Shown here piece after piece: positions 50,201 to 61,230 of a stretch of DNA of 64,000 nt (its first letter is position 1; each line of letters opens with the position of its first letter). The stretch lies in contig NC_040017.1 of assembly GCF_000972845.2 (NCBI RefSeq), positions 26,673,954 through 26,737,953 of the forward strand. The letters are read 5' to 3'. A model generated the notes under the pieces. That model was not told the origin of the DNA, did no database searches, and worked only from the letters and a program-made list of their open reading frames with translations. The position numbers and the translations under genes are program-made. Origin of the DNA: Larimichthys crocea (Eukaryota > Chordata > Actinopteri > Sciaenidae).

Positions 50201-52672
50201 CTTTTAGTTTGATAATAGATCTTTACCAGGGACCAGCTCTCCTTATTAGCCTCGGGGGGTTGATTTAGAGAGCAGCATTTCTTCTTCAATAAGTATCAAA
50301 GACATTTCAGGCCAAGGAGAACTGCCCCTCCGTGTTGTTTCTCCTTTAATTTAATTCATTTCCTCCGTGTTCAGACACCACATACATGTGTAACGATGTG
50401 GTTGGTGGGAGTAGTTTTGTTTTAACACGGCATCATTAAACATTTCCTGATCTGAAATTGTTGTTGAGGAATAAATGCTGTTACCTTCTCATGACAGAAC
50501 AAATGTAAGACAGTCATTTAATAGACTCATTTATTAATCATTTCCTGAAGGGAAGGTAATCACGTTAATGTATCCCATGTTCATTCTCCAGGAGTCGGCC
50601 CTCGCTCACGTGGAGCTGCCCACCACGGTGGAAACAGTCGAAGCCGCCATAAAGAAACACAAAGACTTCACTACCACCATGGAGCTGAACCTGCACAGGA
50701 TCAAAGCTGTGATCGAGGCTGGAGAGAGTCTGATCAGCCAGAGCAACATCTACTCTGAACGCATCAGGGAACGTATTGACACCCTCGCCAACAGGTACAT
50801 AAACCAAAATGTATTGAAGAGTAATAAAGTAAATAAAGGCAAAGAGTCTGAAGCAGAAGACTGTTTTTGTATTATTGTCATTTTTATTTCACCAAGAAGG
50901 ATGAAAGGCTATCAAAAAGCTGAGTGTGAGCATGTGGCAGGTAGAAATAATGACGGAAATAAAAAGAAAGCAAATATTCTAAAGAATCTGGCATTAATGT
51001 AAAAAAAGAAAGAGATTTACTCTTTATGTCGTTGTTATCTTGTAAACATCAGTAGTCTTATTTCCCTTTTTAAAATATTGGATATCTCTCTCTGCAGAGC
51101 ACCAACTGCAGCACCACACACTGTCCTGGCTGTACGTTGAGCTGATTGTTAATCACAAAGACTTCAGCAGCTGCCCTGAACATAATACAACAACAATAAA
51201 AAGAATAAAAGCAGCTGAAGAATTGTGAAGTGTGAATGAAACAAAACACAGAAAACAGAGCTCAGTCTGTGTAGTCCAAAACTGACGTCTGACCATGAAA
51301 TCTGTGTGATAGCTGGGCTTGTGGTGTGTGTATGCTGGGAGGGGGTTGGGGTTTCATGTGTGTGTGTGTTCCCAACAATAGCAACGTGAAGAACCATATG
51401 GTTTTTAGATTTAATTTACATGAATTAACTCATTGGACATTTGTTTTTCTCCCACGGGGACAAATGAAAGTGAACAGTAGAACATCATTATTTCATGTAT
51501 CACATTCTCACATTGTAATCAATCATTTCACATTCATGACATTAATTTTGTTCCTTTCTGATACTGATGATATTGAATGAAATGAACCTGATAAAGAAAG
51601 TGCAAAGATAAACAAGGCCAGATGAACACACCGATATGTGTTTGTAATATATGTAATTTCATTTTCAGTTAACTTGAAACTCAATTGCACGTCTCTCGCT
51701 CTTTCAGGGGAAACCAGAACCGAGAGCTCGCCCAGCAGTGGCTGGAAAAATTGAATGACCAGTGGGAACTTCAGAGGTTTCTTCAGGACTGCCATGAGGT
51801 AAGAGGCGCTCACACTGGTTGTACTGGAACGTCTCGGTCAGAGTGAATGAAATTAGTTCAGCAGTAGTAATCTCTTTGTCTCTTTTGGTGCCATAACCAT
51901 CTTCACATTTTGGTGGCCTCTAGTGGCAGTGCAGGAAAACTGTTTTCATCTTTTAGAGCTTCATTTCACAGAAATCATCATTTGACCTAATTTCCACTCG
52001 TTTGACCTCTTTAGATTATGATGAGAGGAAAATGTTTTTGGCTGAAGGTCTCGCCGTCGTGCAGTTTAGACTTGTGTTATCAGTGATAGCTGCTGGTTAA
52101 AGGTCTGAAATGTATATTTAAAAAGTTTGGATCACTTAACTTTAAAAACATTACATGAATGTGGGAAAGCACTGACACTTGGTGTCATGATGACGTGCTG
52201 CGATGAAGTCACTTTTCTAAATGTTTACAGTCCTTAGAAAAGTGATGATGGTCTACATCAGTGCATACATAATATTTGTATTTATACCAGTACTACACAT
52301 TCTGTTTTACTCACATGATTGCGTGATCTCTGAGAACTTTCTTGTTGGAAGCTATCACTGACACGGTCCACACTTCATGTATCTCCCGCTGTGTTGCACT
52401 CGGCTCACCTCTGCTCTGCAGTTTTTGCTCTCTCGCCCTGCAGAGTCACAGCCTTCGTTGTGGGGCCAAAACCTTGTTTAGTTTCACCAACTTTCTCTTT
52501 TTCTCTGCTGAATAATTCAGCAGCACTGCTCCTCATCACTAATTCAAAGGAGGAAGAGTGTATCGCCCTGTGTACATGAGTGTCTATGTGTGCGTGTGTG
52601 TTGTGTGTCAGTCATTTCTATCTATCTGCTCATATGTTTTATGCGTGTGTGTAGAAATACAGTATGCATGAG

Positions 52673-52705
<33 letters not shown>

Positions 52706-55700
52706 CGAGTGACACTGCGTCAGCCTGTAGGAACCTGAGCTTTCAGCTGCCAGGGTGTGTTCCTCTGTCCGGTCCATGATCATCACATCTACAGTTTATA
52801 TTCTTTCATCTTCTCTTCATGGGTAGACTTATCTAATCTGCACGCTAAACCTGCTCAGTCCTATATCAAGGCAAAATAATATAGATAGACAAAACTGTAT
52901 TCGAGCAGTGATAAGCATCGTCGTTTATGTTGGAGTAACGAGGTTCAAATGATTTTGTCCTACAGCAGAGTAGTAGAGTATTACAGGAGTTATAAGACAC
53001 TTCAAAGATGGAGCTGCTCATTATTCTACAAAAATCAAGTATAAAGCATCAGTGCTGTTAGAATCGATTCAGCAGAGCTAAAATAAATATTTTAATCTTT
53101 GTAATTGCTCCAGTTATTTGTCGATTACAGCGGCAGTACACTGAGATTTGTCAACAGTCACATGGGCTCTCAGTTAACTTGGTGATTGGACACATTTTTG
53201 TAATAAACAGTAATTTTCAGGTAACATTGTGCTGGAATTTGTGACTAAGCTTGTTGTGAATGATACCAGAATCTAAAAAAAAATAATCTCAGTAGTCCCT
53301 CTTCAATCCGTCTCTTTCTCTTATTTACATCACGACTCCATCTTCAGGACTAAGAGGTACTGAAGAGGTGAACTCACTTAGAGATCGTACTGAAGCTTTT
53401 TACCTCGATTCACCTGCTGCTCTCTTATGTCTGTTTGTGCTTTTCTTCTCTCAGGTCAGATATTCAGCATAATTTAATGGTTCATGCTTAAAGATGCGTG
53501 ATGAACTAGTCTGCTAACTGTTCTATAAAATCACTAAATTATAAAGTTGTGTTTAGGACATGCAGGAATAAGCCTGAAGCATTAACATATTTCTGTCAAC
53601 ATACAGGACAGTTATGTTTCTAGTATTAATCCAAACCTGTGTCACACCTCTGATAAATATATTAAAAAAATATTTTTTAGGCTCTACTTCATTGGTAAAT
53701 AATCAAAAAGAGATAGTTCTGCAAGTAATTATTATTTTTGATATTGATAAATTAATTATTTTTTATTTACAAATCAAAAATGTCATCAGGAAGTTCCCCA
53801 GATATAATATTTTAAAAAGATTTTTCCCACCTACTGTCCAAAACCCAAACAGATCAATCAACAATGATACAATTCATTTCATTAATTATCAAAATACTTG
53901 ATAGAGACGTGCAGTTTAAATACATGAAGACGTTGTGATGAGGCCATGAATCCTCCTCTGCTCCTTTTATCTGTTTCATTCTCCTCTCTCCCTCCCTCTT
54001 CTTTCCCCGTTCCTTTCTTCCCTTCCTACGTCAGACAAACTTCCCCGTGTCCACCTCCTCCTCCCTTCTCCTCCCTCATTCATCCTCATTCATCCTCTGT
54101 CCCCCAACACACACTCCCCCTCTCCTCCTCCTTTTACCTCATTCAATTCATTTACAGTCTCAAGGGGGGCATCAGGCTACGACCCTCCGTGACCTCTGCA
54201 GTCATGAGACCTGTAGTGTGTACATGTGTGTGTGTTCATGCACATGTGTTTGGACTGTGTGTGTGTGTGTGTACACACAGTCCTGTTTGCCTCTGCATGT
54301 ACAGTATGTGTGTGAATCTGTGAGGCATGTTTACTCATGTTAGCCGGCACGTCCTTGCCCGTCTATACTGCTTCAGGAAGAGGCGACAAAGAGGAGGAGT
54401 TGGACAGAAATCCAGAAAACCTCTTTAAAGGAACGAGGAGCAGTAAATCTATCAAAGCACAAATACATCATTCAGGATAACTCACTGCACTGTCCAATCC
54501 CCGACTACCTGTCTCTCTTTCCACTATCGCCCCACCTTTCTTTCTCTTTCTCTCCGTCCAAACCTTTACTGTTCCTCCCTCCCTCCCTCCCTCCCTCTCT
54601 TGTCTCTCTGCTTTACCACTGCAGCAGTGCGAGGCAGGCTGGAGACAGAGAGTACAGCTGCCTGGGACTGCTGCAGAGAGGAGGAGAGAGGGATGGTAGA
54701 GGGGGTTGGTGTGCGTGGTGAGGGAGGGGAAGGATGAAACAAAAGCAGCTGTAGAGGACTCGTGAGCTCGACTGTTAGCACAAACCGACGTGCTTCATAC
54801 AAAAAAAAAATATCTTCTGTTTTTTTTTTTTGTCATTCTTTCGCTTCACACTCATCCTAAGCCCACCGCCCTCCCACTCCCCCTCCACCTCCTCCAGCTA
54901 AGCATCATTAGCCGTGACCGGTGAGCCTGGAGGCGCTGCCTGAATCCCCTTCCCCCAAAATCCCCAATCCCAGTCGTTTGCTCCTCCCTCTCCTCTCCTC
55001 TCCTCTCCTCCTCCACTCCATCTCTTCTCCAACCAGGCAGGCTGCCCACCCGCTTGCTCACTTGCTCGCCCACTCGCTGAAGGTGTGAGGCAGGGGAGGG
55101 GCACCCATGCACCGGCTCTGCTGCCTGCCATTTTATTGTTTTTGGGTGGATTTATTTATTTTCCTTCTCCTTCCCTCAGCTATCCTCATTCTTGCCCTCA
55201 CGTTCGTCACTGATCCACTCCCGCCCCTCCCCTATCTGCTGGTCGAGCGTACAGCGACATAGGGGAGGGAGAGAGAGAGAGGAGAGAGAGAGAGGGGAGC
55301 GCAGCCTCAGTTTGAAGTCTCCAGTCCGTCTCCTCAGCCTCCAGTATTGTTGTTATTTACCCTCCTGCTCTGCATTTTCCTCCCAGCACACCTTTTGTGT
55401 CGCTGCCTCATGTTCGGCGCCTCTCTTCCAGTCTAGCTCGTTCTCTCTCTCCATCTGGCTCTGCGGTGAAAGCGTCTTTGCATGTGTGTGACGGCAGACC
55501 AGCGAGGATGCGGATACCAGCGGCTGCCTACGGCTGCCACAATCCCGTGGGCTGCTCCAATTAAACGCCGCCGGTAAACGGGTTATTCGCTTTACAGTTG
55601 GGTTTGGAGAGAGCGACGGAAGTGCAGGTGGAAATGTTGCATGCTGGTGTGAGGATGTTGAGGACAGAGAGACGAGGGTGCTGATGCTGACCTGAATATG

Positions 55701-56087
55701 TTGGTGATGCTGTGAGCTGTGTGTATTCGGCTCGTACCGACACAGCCTGTGCAAAATGTGCACATTGTACTATTTGATGGAGAGTACAGGTGTGTGTGTG
55801 TGTGTGTGTGTGTGTAGGAGGGCTTTTTATACTGTGGGTGTGTGTTGATGCTGTGGACACTGATCTCGATCTTGTGTGTACATGTGAATTCTTGCGGCCA
55901 TGCTTGTTGGTACACGTGTGTCTGCCTATATGTGCCCGCTGTGCGTCATTAAATATTCATGTGTGTGTGTTTGACCTTGTATCTCCCACTCTTTGTGTTG
56001 ATGCTGTGTTTATCTACAGTACACCGCATCCTGGTTTTATGTATAACAGAAGTTAATGAAAATGTTGTGATTATGATAACGCACTGT

Positions 56088-56135
<48 letters not shown>

Positions 56136-56278
56136 CTCTTATACAATCAAACATATGTTTGAACTGGTCACAATTTCAGCTTGTATCTTTTAGTGTGCGT
56201 GTGTGTGTATCCAAATCTTTTTAAAATAAGGAATCAGTTACACACCCAGCAGTTATTTACAGTATCCAGTACTGACAC

Positions 56279-56316
<38 letters not shown>

Positions 56317-56474
56317 CTCTCGCCCAGCTGGGGGACTGGGTGTGTGAGAAGATGCTGATGGCGAGGGACAGCAGCCGAGACGAGACCCAGAAGCTTCATA
56401 AGAAATGGCTGAAGCACCAGGCCTTCATGGCCGAGTTGGCCCAGAATAAGGAATGGCTGGACAAAATTGAAAAG
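33354..56474 (+). CDS. sptbn4: Beta-IV spectrin (non-erythrocytic), N-terminal half; 3' partial
   Basis: Twenty-four exons: 33354-33498, 33672-33823, 34192-34365, 37979-38070, 38210-38290, 38566-38681, 38820-38932, 39061-39248, 39819-39936, 40109-40267, 40350-40652, 40799-40949, 41558-41694, 42991-43140, 43751-44119, 44235-44449, 44546-44683, 47384-47624, 47877-48035, 48215-48345, 48438-48663, 50592-50794, 51708-51798, 56328-56474. They sum to 3,999 bases, exactly 1,333 codons, with every junction in phase and GT-AG. Beta-IV spectrin pairs with alpha-II spectrin and binds ankyrin-G and actin to hold Na+ and K+ channels at axon initial segments and nodes. Two CH domains (about 51-160 and 170-280) precede spectrin repeats 1 to early 10. 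[20 protein letters not shown] in CH2 and [14 protein letters not shown] in repeat 6 point to SPTBN4 rather than SPTBN1 or SPTBN2. Ankyrin-binding repeats 14-15 and the PH domain lie beyond the window. Confidence 0.96.
33672..34365 (+). CDS. sptbn4: sptbn4 exons 2-3: first calponin-homology domain
   Basis: Exons 33672-33823 and 34192-34365 give residues 49-157. The actinin-type actin-binding signature [10 protein letters not shown] and the second signature around [20 protein letters not shown] are intact, so F-actin binding by CH1 is expected. Confidence 0.95.
35189..35230. repeat. (CA)n microsatellite
   Basis: Uninterrupted CA run of about 21 units. Confidence 0.95.
35767..36070. mobile_element. 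Non-autonomous DNA transposon (MITE-like), TTAA-flanked
   Basis: The left end reads TTAAACGTCCAGTGTG. The right end, reverse-complemented, reads TTAAAGGTCCAGTGTG. That is a 16-bp terminal inverted repeat with one mismatch. The 304-bp interior is non-coding. TTAA at both tips could be the target-site duplication of a piggyBac-type insertion or part of the inverted repeat. I recognise the interior (CACCTGAAAATAAGA, TAGGTGCCACTAAATGCTCC) as a frequent fish repeat. Confidence 0.8.
37467..37493. repeat. (TG)n microsatellite
   Basis: TG run of about 13 units in sptbn4 intron 3. Confidence 0.95.
37979..38932 (+). CDS. sptbn4: sptbn4 exons 4-7: second calponin-homology domain
   Basis: Exons 37979-38070, 38210-38290, 38566-38681 and 38820-38932 give residues 158-291. 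Conserved blocks are [45 protein letters not shown], and [20 protein letters not shown]. The [15 protein letters not shown] stretch is diagnostic for beta-IV. Confidence 0.95.
39061..41694 (+). CDS. sptbn4: sptbn4 exons 8-13: spectrin repeats 1-3
   Basis: Exons 39061-39248, 39819-39936, 40109-40267, 40350-40652, 40799-40949 and 41558-41694 give residues 292-643. The [48 protein letters not shown] and [17 protein letters not shown] blocks are all present, giving the long helices of repeats 1-3. The exon 8 donor has an unusual AA|GTGCGT end, which restores a Lys codon after splicing and so looks genuine. Confidence 0.94.
39480..39700. repeat. Possible interspersed-repeat fragment in sptbn4 intron 8
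   Basis: Contains GTGTCCTTCAGCAAGACGCTGAA, which resembles the GTGTCCTTGAGCAAGACACTGAA block of a widespread fish SINE-like repeat. The rest is too decayed to place. Confidence 0.3.
42991..44119 (+). CDS. sptbn4: sptbn4 exons 14-15: spectrin repeats 4-5
   Basis: Exons 42991-43140 and 43751-44119 give residues 644-816. Landmarks include [30 protein letters not shown] and [16 protein letters not shown]. The exon 14 donor is CAG|GTGTGTGTG, a TG-rich run rather than the usual GTAAGT. The linker here ([12 protein letters not shown]) is short and lacks any Gly/Ala tract. Confidence 0.93.
44235..44683 (+). CDS. sptbn4: sptbn4 exons 16-17: spectrin repeat 6
   Basis: Exons 44235-44449 and 44546-44683 give residues 817 to 934 (split). 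[20 protein letters not shown] and [19 protein letters not shown] are strong beta-IV-type landmarks. Confidence 0.95.
46105..46196. repeat. Complex (AT)n tract
   Basis: About 90 bases of AT repeats broken into several runs with TATAAT and TATTAT interruptions; strongly self-complementary. Confidence 0.95.
46919..46940. repeat. (TG)n microsatellite
   Basis: TG run in sptbn4 intron 17. Confidence 0.9.
47384..48663 (+). CDS. sptbn4: sptbn4 exons 18-21: spectrin repeats 7-8
   Basis: Exons 47384-47624, 47877-48035, 48215-48345 and 48438-48663 give residues 934-1186. Landmarks include [50 protein letters not shown] and [20 protein letters not shown]. All acceptors are clear pyrimidine-AG sites. 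Confidence 0.94.
49411..49464. repeat. (TG)n microsatellite, interrupted
   Basis: TG run with CACG and GCG interruptions, preceded by a GA-rich stretch. Confidence 0.9.
49592..49626. repeat. (TG)n microsatellite
   Basis: Uninterrupted TG run. Confidence 0.95.
50168..50199. repeat. (TG)n microsatellite
   Basis: Uninterrupted TG run about 390 bases before the exon 22 acceptor. Confidence 0.95.
50592..51798 (+). CDS. sptbn4: sptbn4 exons 22-23: spectrin repeat 9 and the start of repeat 10
   Basis: Exons 50592-50794 and 51708-51798 give residues 1187-1284. Landmarks are [36 protein letters not shown] and [10 protein letters not shown]. Split Arg codon AG|G across the intron is typical of spectrins. 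Confidence 0.94.
52674..52703. repeat. (TG)n microsatellite
   Basis: Uninterrupted TG run in sptbn4 intron 23. Confidence 0.95.
54840..55573 (+). promoter_or_regulatory. sptbn4: Candidate internal promoter and alternative first exon of sptbn4 (Sigma-6-type)
   Basis: This block differs from the surrounding AT-rich intron: it has CCGCCCTCCC, CCCGCCCCTCCC and GCGCAGCC motifs, multiple CpGs (TCGTCACTG, GGTCGAGCG, TTCGGCGCC, CGCCGCCGG) and pyrimidine/purine tracts. A donor CCGCCG|GTAAAC ends a possible exon at 55573, 754 bases before exon 24. An upstream ATG at 55508 opens a short frame that stops before the donor. Splicing into exon 24 would place ATG 56352 (AAGATGC) or 56358 (CTGATGG) first in frame, near the start of spectrin repeat 10. 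Mammalian beta-IV Sigma-6 is known to lack the N-terminal half and begin around there. The promoter role is inferred; no transcript evidence is available. Confidence 0.45.
55791..55816. repeat. (TG)n microsatellite
   Basis: Uninterrupted TG run. Confidence 0.95.
56091..56133. repeat. (TG)n microsatellite
   Basis: Uninterrupted TG run about 195 bases upstream of exon 24. Confidence 0.95.
56284..56312 (+). repeat. (TC)n microsatellite serving as the exon 24 polypyrimidine tract
   Basis: About 14 CT units end 15 bases before the exon 24 acceptor (CTCTCGCCCAG|CTG). Length changes would alter the splice signal strength. Confidence 0.9.
56328..56474 (+). CDS. sptbn4: sptbn4 exon 24: early spectrin repeat 10
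   Basis: Gives residues 1285-1333: [20 protein letters not shown], then [21 protein letters not shown]. Acceptor CGCCCAG; donor AAG|GTGAGT. It includes in-frame ATGs at 56352 and 56358 that could start a shorter isoform. The following exon (expected to begin with a Glu-Gly) was not found in the remaining 7.5 kb. Confidence 0.95.
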
Positions 56475-59400
56475 GTGAGTGCTGCCGCTCCTCCAAAAGT
56501 TAGTTAGTGGGTGCTTTTCTTTTCTCTTGCTTGAACGTTTACAGGATCGTTCATTTTATGACCTTTGGATCCTGAAACAGGAGAAAAAATATGTGTTTGT
56601 GTGTTTTATTGCATAGTATTTGTGTTTCTTGTGGCAATAAGCTGCAGAGGATGTCAGGATAGAGACAGCGCGAATGAATGAGATTAAATATTGGTTTAGA
56701 AGTTGTAGGGACTTGAACTCACAACACCTGAACACACCTAAATATCATAATTTGTGTAATGACACAGGGTTATACAATAAAGATAAACACTTCATGTGAA
56801 AGGATTTTAAAGTAATATCAGCATCATTTGCAGTAAATCTGTGTTTGACAGATGTGTTTGATGATTTGGCATCTATGAATGTTTGTTTGTTACTTTTGGC
56901 TGTCACAGTGTTAAATATGAGGCCCCTCTGTGACACTGTTATTGCAGTGTTATTGCAATTATTGCCAACGTTGCAGACCTTATTTTTCTTACTGAGTCTA
57001 CAGTTTAAAAACACTTAATATAAAGCAAAGAATAGAAACAGAGGCACTTGTTTTTATGTTGAATCAAGTCTTTCATACAATAGTCCGTGTATTGAACACT
57101 AAAGCACTAAACTCGCTTAATGAAAGCGCAACAAAGCCACTGGCAAGGGCACAAAGTATTACAAAGGCTTTTTAAATAGAGAGGGGAGCGCTGTAACCTT
57201 CAGCACTGCTCTGCGTCCCGATAGGATCTGTTTCATATTAAAGAGATTTATACAGCACATCGGCCTCTTGTCTGAAGCTGCAGTCGACACAGACATAATT
57301 GGGTTAGCCAGTGTTTCCCCAGCTACATGTACAGGTTTCACTGGGCTGTTGTGTTCACACGTCAGAGCAGCTGCAGTGAACCTGTGTGTGTGATATCAGC
57401 ACTGGTCAGTAACAGTAGTTCAGTGTCACATTCCCTCAGGCCGTCTCTTACTCTTCACTGATTTCTGATCCCATTACAGGCAAAGTCACACATCGTGTTG
57501 TTTGAGTGTCTCCGTCTTTGGCCCGTGAGAGGCAGTGAAGCCGTTAATTGAATGACATTTGCTCACGTTATAATACTGCAGATGGCCTGAGATGTTATGT
57601 TGCCCTCTGTTGTCAGTAGATTTCTGCATCTCTCCAGTTTAACTGCTTGGCCTACAGTCAGTGGTCTTTTCCACCACACTCATGAAATGTTATGATCTCC
57701 AGAAAACACTTTCTGCTAAATGAATGATTAAGGATTGCGCATGTACAATATAAAAAAACAAACTTTAAGCACAAGGTAGAGGAGAAAATTTAAAGAATGA
57801 TATAACTGCGACATGTGCAGTCTTTCCTGACAGAGTTTACTTGTGTAATGCTCTCTGGATCTCCTGAGGTTTCACTTGTGTTGAAATTCTGCAAAAGTAA
57901 AGTCTGAAAGTAAAAATTAAGGTTAGAAAAGGCTAAATCTGTTTTTTAAAGCAACACAACTTACTTGTTAAACCACCTGAAAGAACAACACAAACTGCAG
58001 TACGATGAACGCCTGAAGTCAGTAAATAATGCTGATAAATAAACATGATCTCAGTATTTATCTATTTATCATTTTGGCCCTAATTGTGCAGCCTGTCTTC
58101 AGAGTATTCAGAGTGTTTTGACAGGACACATGGACACTGATGAACACATATGAACTGTCGTATGAAATGTGACTGTGAAAACAGGCAGGCTGCAGTTTTA
58201 TCTGTGCAGAGTGTATGATAAACAAATGCTGGCAGTACATCTGTTGAGAGGAAAGCAAATATTTCTCGTACATTGACACTGCATTTATCGTTATGTAGCT
58301 TAGCACTGAAAGCTTAAAGATACTGCTATGATGGTGCATACAGTTGACTGTGGCATAGTGGCTCAGTCCTCTGCAGTCTCATCCTGGGCAGGGCTGACAC
58401 CAGACTCCCCTGATGGGAGCACAGTGATGTAGCCAAGGCACAACACTACGTGTTATTTGTGCACGTACTATAAGACAAGCTCTGACACGGTTTAGACTAG
58501 AGCTGAAATCACTGGTCAGTTACTCAGTTATTATTCTTATTTATCAATTTATCAAACAAAAAATCCAACCAGTGTGATTGTTGCAGCCTAAATGTGAGGA
58601 TGTGCAATCAGTCACATAAAGATGCATCAATACTGAAAATCCAGCTGCTGTTGAGACACAAGTACGGCTACTTTGTAAAACTTAATTACAAAAGATAGTA
58701 GTAGTCCATCATTCAGCTTAAATCTAATATATTAGTCATTTCAGGTTGCACTGGGCAGTGCATAAAAGTAGTTAGAGCCATTAGAAACATTCATCCTGAG
58801 TTCCACCGTAAGATGATGTGGTGGGAATAATAATTATCATTGAGATATATCTAGAAGAGGACAGTCATTGATTGCATGACCACAAAGGTTGCAACAAAAC
58901 AAATTGTTAATTTTCTTTTCCGGTCAGAACAGAAAAGTTTTCTAGTTGATGAATTACATGTTGTCTCTGTACTCGCTGATCACTTTAATATTGTAGTTGT
59001 TGGCTGTACAGGTAAGCAGCTTCAGCCACTGCTCGTTATGTCTAATAACTGAGAACCCAGTCGTCTCTCTCTTCTTCTTCTTCTAAAGTGGGCACTGTGA
59101 GGTTGGTGTGTGAGAATGTGTGTAGTGCATGTTATCAGGTGTGTCTATAACGTGGGCTGACTGATGTGTAATGATATACAGTGATGTAATGTAGAGAGAG
59201 CAGCACAGCGAGGGCTGACAGTGCCGAGCTGTTCCCATTATAGATTCATGGTGAGTTACTGGAAAGGAGGACAGAGAGAGAGCACGACAGAGACAAGGGA
59301 GAGCAGAGAAAAGCTGCACTTAATATGTTGTTCTATGAAAGAGTTGGTGAATGAGCAGAAATCGTGAGTTCCTAATTTAAGTTAAAGTAAAAAACAATTT

Positions 59401-60335
59401 TTACTTATTACTTGTAATCATGAAACCTGTTACAAATGCATTGTTTGCATGAATAGTGTAAATAAAAGTGGCTTTGGTTGTCCTGATATGTTGCCTGTGA
59501 AAGATAATCTGCTGTTGCTCTGGGGTATAAAGAGTCCATTCTGGATTTTACAACCACAAGCTGAAATTTCAGAATATTGCAAAGTGCATTTCTTTGTTTG
59601 CATCTTCAGATGGAAGTATGTCAAAACAAAACAACACTTGTCATATGTTACACTACTCAAACAACACTGAAATCTTAAAATACTCTTTTATAATGACAAG
59701 CTCCATTCATATTGCACAAAACCAAAGGTGTTAAACGTGTAGAGACTTTGGGAAGCCTGCTCACTCTCCAGGATGAGTCTCCTTTCTATTCTGACCAGTC
59801 TGATTTGAAGATATGATGATCAGGATGAAAATGTAAATTTAATGTAGTTGGGCTGAATTATCAGCAGAGATCACAGTAACCTGTTTTTCACACTTAAGCG
59901 TGTATCTGAATGTTTTAACAAAAATACACTTTGTAGCTGCCAAGATAAATGTTGAGACAGCGTTTTTTATTTCAAGAAAAGAGCGTCACGGTGCAGATAG
60001 AGGAACTCCCTAATAAGACATTTGTGGCAAGTAAAGTTTGTTTTTGTGTACTCTCTCAAACTTGAAAGTTTGGACACTTTGTCTCATTATCACTCCTTGA
60101 ATACTGAGGAATAAAATGAGGTTTAGGCTGGAGTTCAGTGTTAGGGAGGGATAAATCCTCCTGGGTGAAGAAGTATCAACCTGTATTGGTGCATATCCAG
60201 CTCCAGTGGTCCCAGCTCGTGCTCCTCAGCAGCAGACTGAAGTCACACCAGGCTGTCTAGCTGTTGGCACACGGAGTTTAGCTTCTCAAGTCGTACGTGG
60301 CAGCCATGTTCACCCTACAAGCCTGCTCCATGGCC

Positions 60336-60348
60336 GTTGCTTAGCAAC
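60336..60348. promoter_or_regulatory. RFX X-box-like palindrome
   Basis: GTTGCTTAGCAAC is a perfect inverted repeat of AGCAAC around one base, matching RFX dimer spacing. Its left half differs from the strict consensus at one position. Confidence 0.4.
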
Positions 60349-61230
60349 TTCCAATTTTTTTTTGCAAGATAACATTCACAGGATTTGGCATCTTATCATG
60401 GAAATACCAGTAAGGACACACTGCTAGAAACATTGTTCTGTCCCCTTGCACTGTTTCTCATGTCCTGATATTAACTCATGAAGTGTTATAAACAAAAACA
60501 CAATAAACTGATGAGCAGAAGTCAAACAGGCAACAAACAAAACACTGTTGGGTTGGATTAGTTGACCTGTATTCCTTTAGAGCTGATGCTGGTGGTCGTG
60601 TTGGTTGTCGTACTTCCTGTCCAAACACTCTACATCTTGTGTCCTCGTTGTGTCTCTCTGCTCGCGTCCTCTGAGAGCCTTCGGTCTATTTATATAATCG
60701 GATAAGAACCCCACGCTGACGTGAAGGACTCTGTGAAGCACATTGCCTGTTTTTAGGGTAGCGACAGCCATCTGTGACGGTATGTGTGCTTGTATGTCAC
60801 CGTGTACAGTATGTGCCAACCTGAACTTTTTTAGTCTTTGGTAGCTACAGTTAATATTTCAACTTGTTCTCCATCGGCTCCTCATCAAGGTCTCCTAAAA
60901 GTGTCCATCTCCCCCTCTCTCCTCAGGAGTGAAGAATGGAGAAGTTGTGTAACTTTACTCTTTAATCTCAGAGTGTATCAGAGAGTTTGACTAGTCCAAT
61001 TTTCAGTTTCATTGCCATTCAGGGGACGTTGTCTGTATAAAGAGCTGTTGACTGTGTGTGTCAGTGTAAGTCTGGTAAGAGTCTGAGAGGATGTAACTAA
61101 GAAACAATGATCTGTCCGTCAGTCAGTGTTGATGTTGTGATTTTGATGCATCTTGTGCACTGTGTCTGTTTCTGTCGTGACATCAAGCGGCCGGCAGCGG
61201 CTTGTGCGACTTCTTCCGGTGCTTGTGGTG

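Larger units (their letters stand above)
48664..50591 (+). other. sptbn4: sptbn4 intron 21
   Basis: A 1.9-kb intron with three TG runs (49411-49464, 49592-49626 and 50168-50199). No exon was recognised. Confidence 0.85.
51799..56327 (+). other. sptbn4: sptbn4 intron 23, containing a GC-rich block and microsatellites
   Basis: A 4.5-kb intron. It starts AT-rich, then from about 54.5 kb becomes C/T- and G/A-rich with CpGs, GC-boxes and a good splice donor (see the candidate internal promoter). TG runs lie at 52674-52703, 55791-55816 and 56091-56133, and a TC run at 56284-56312 forms the exon 24 pyrimidine tract. Confidence 0.8.

Noticed and set aside
55508..55561. ATG in the candidate internal sptbn4 exon as an alternative spectrin start
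   Set aside because: The frame ([15 protein letters not shown]...) ends at a stop before the donor, so it can only be a short upstream frame.
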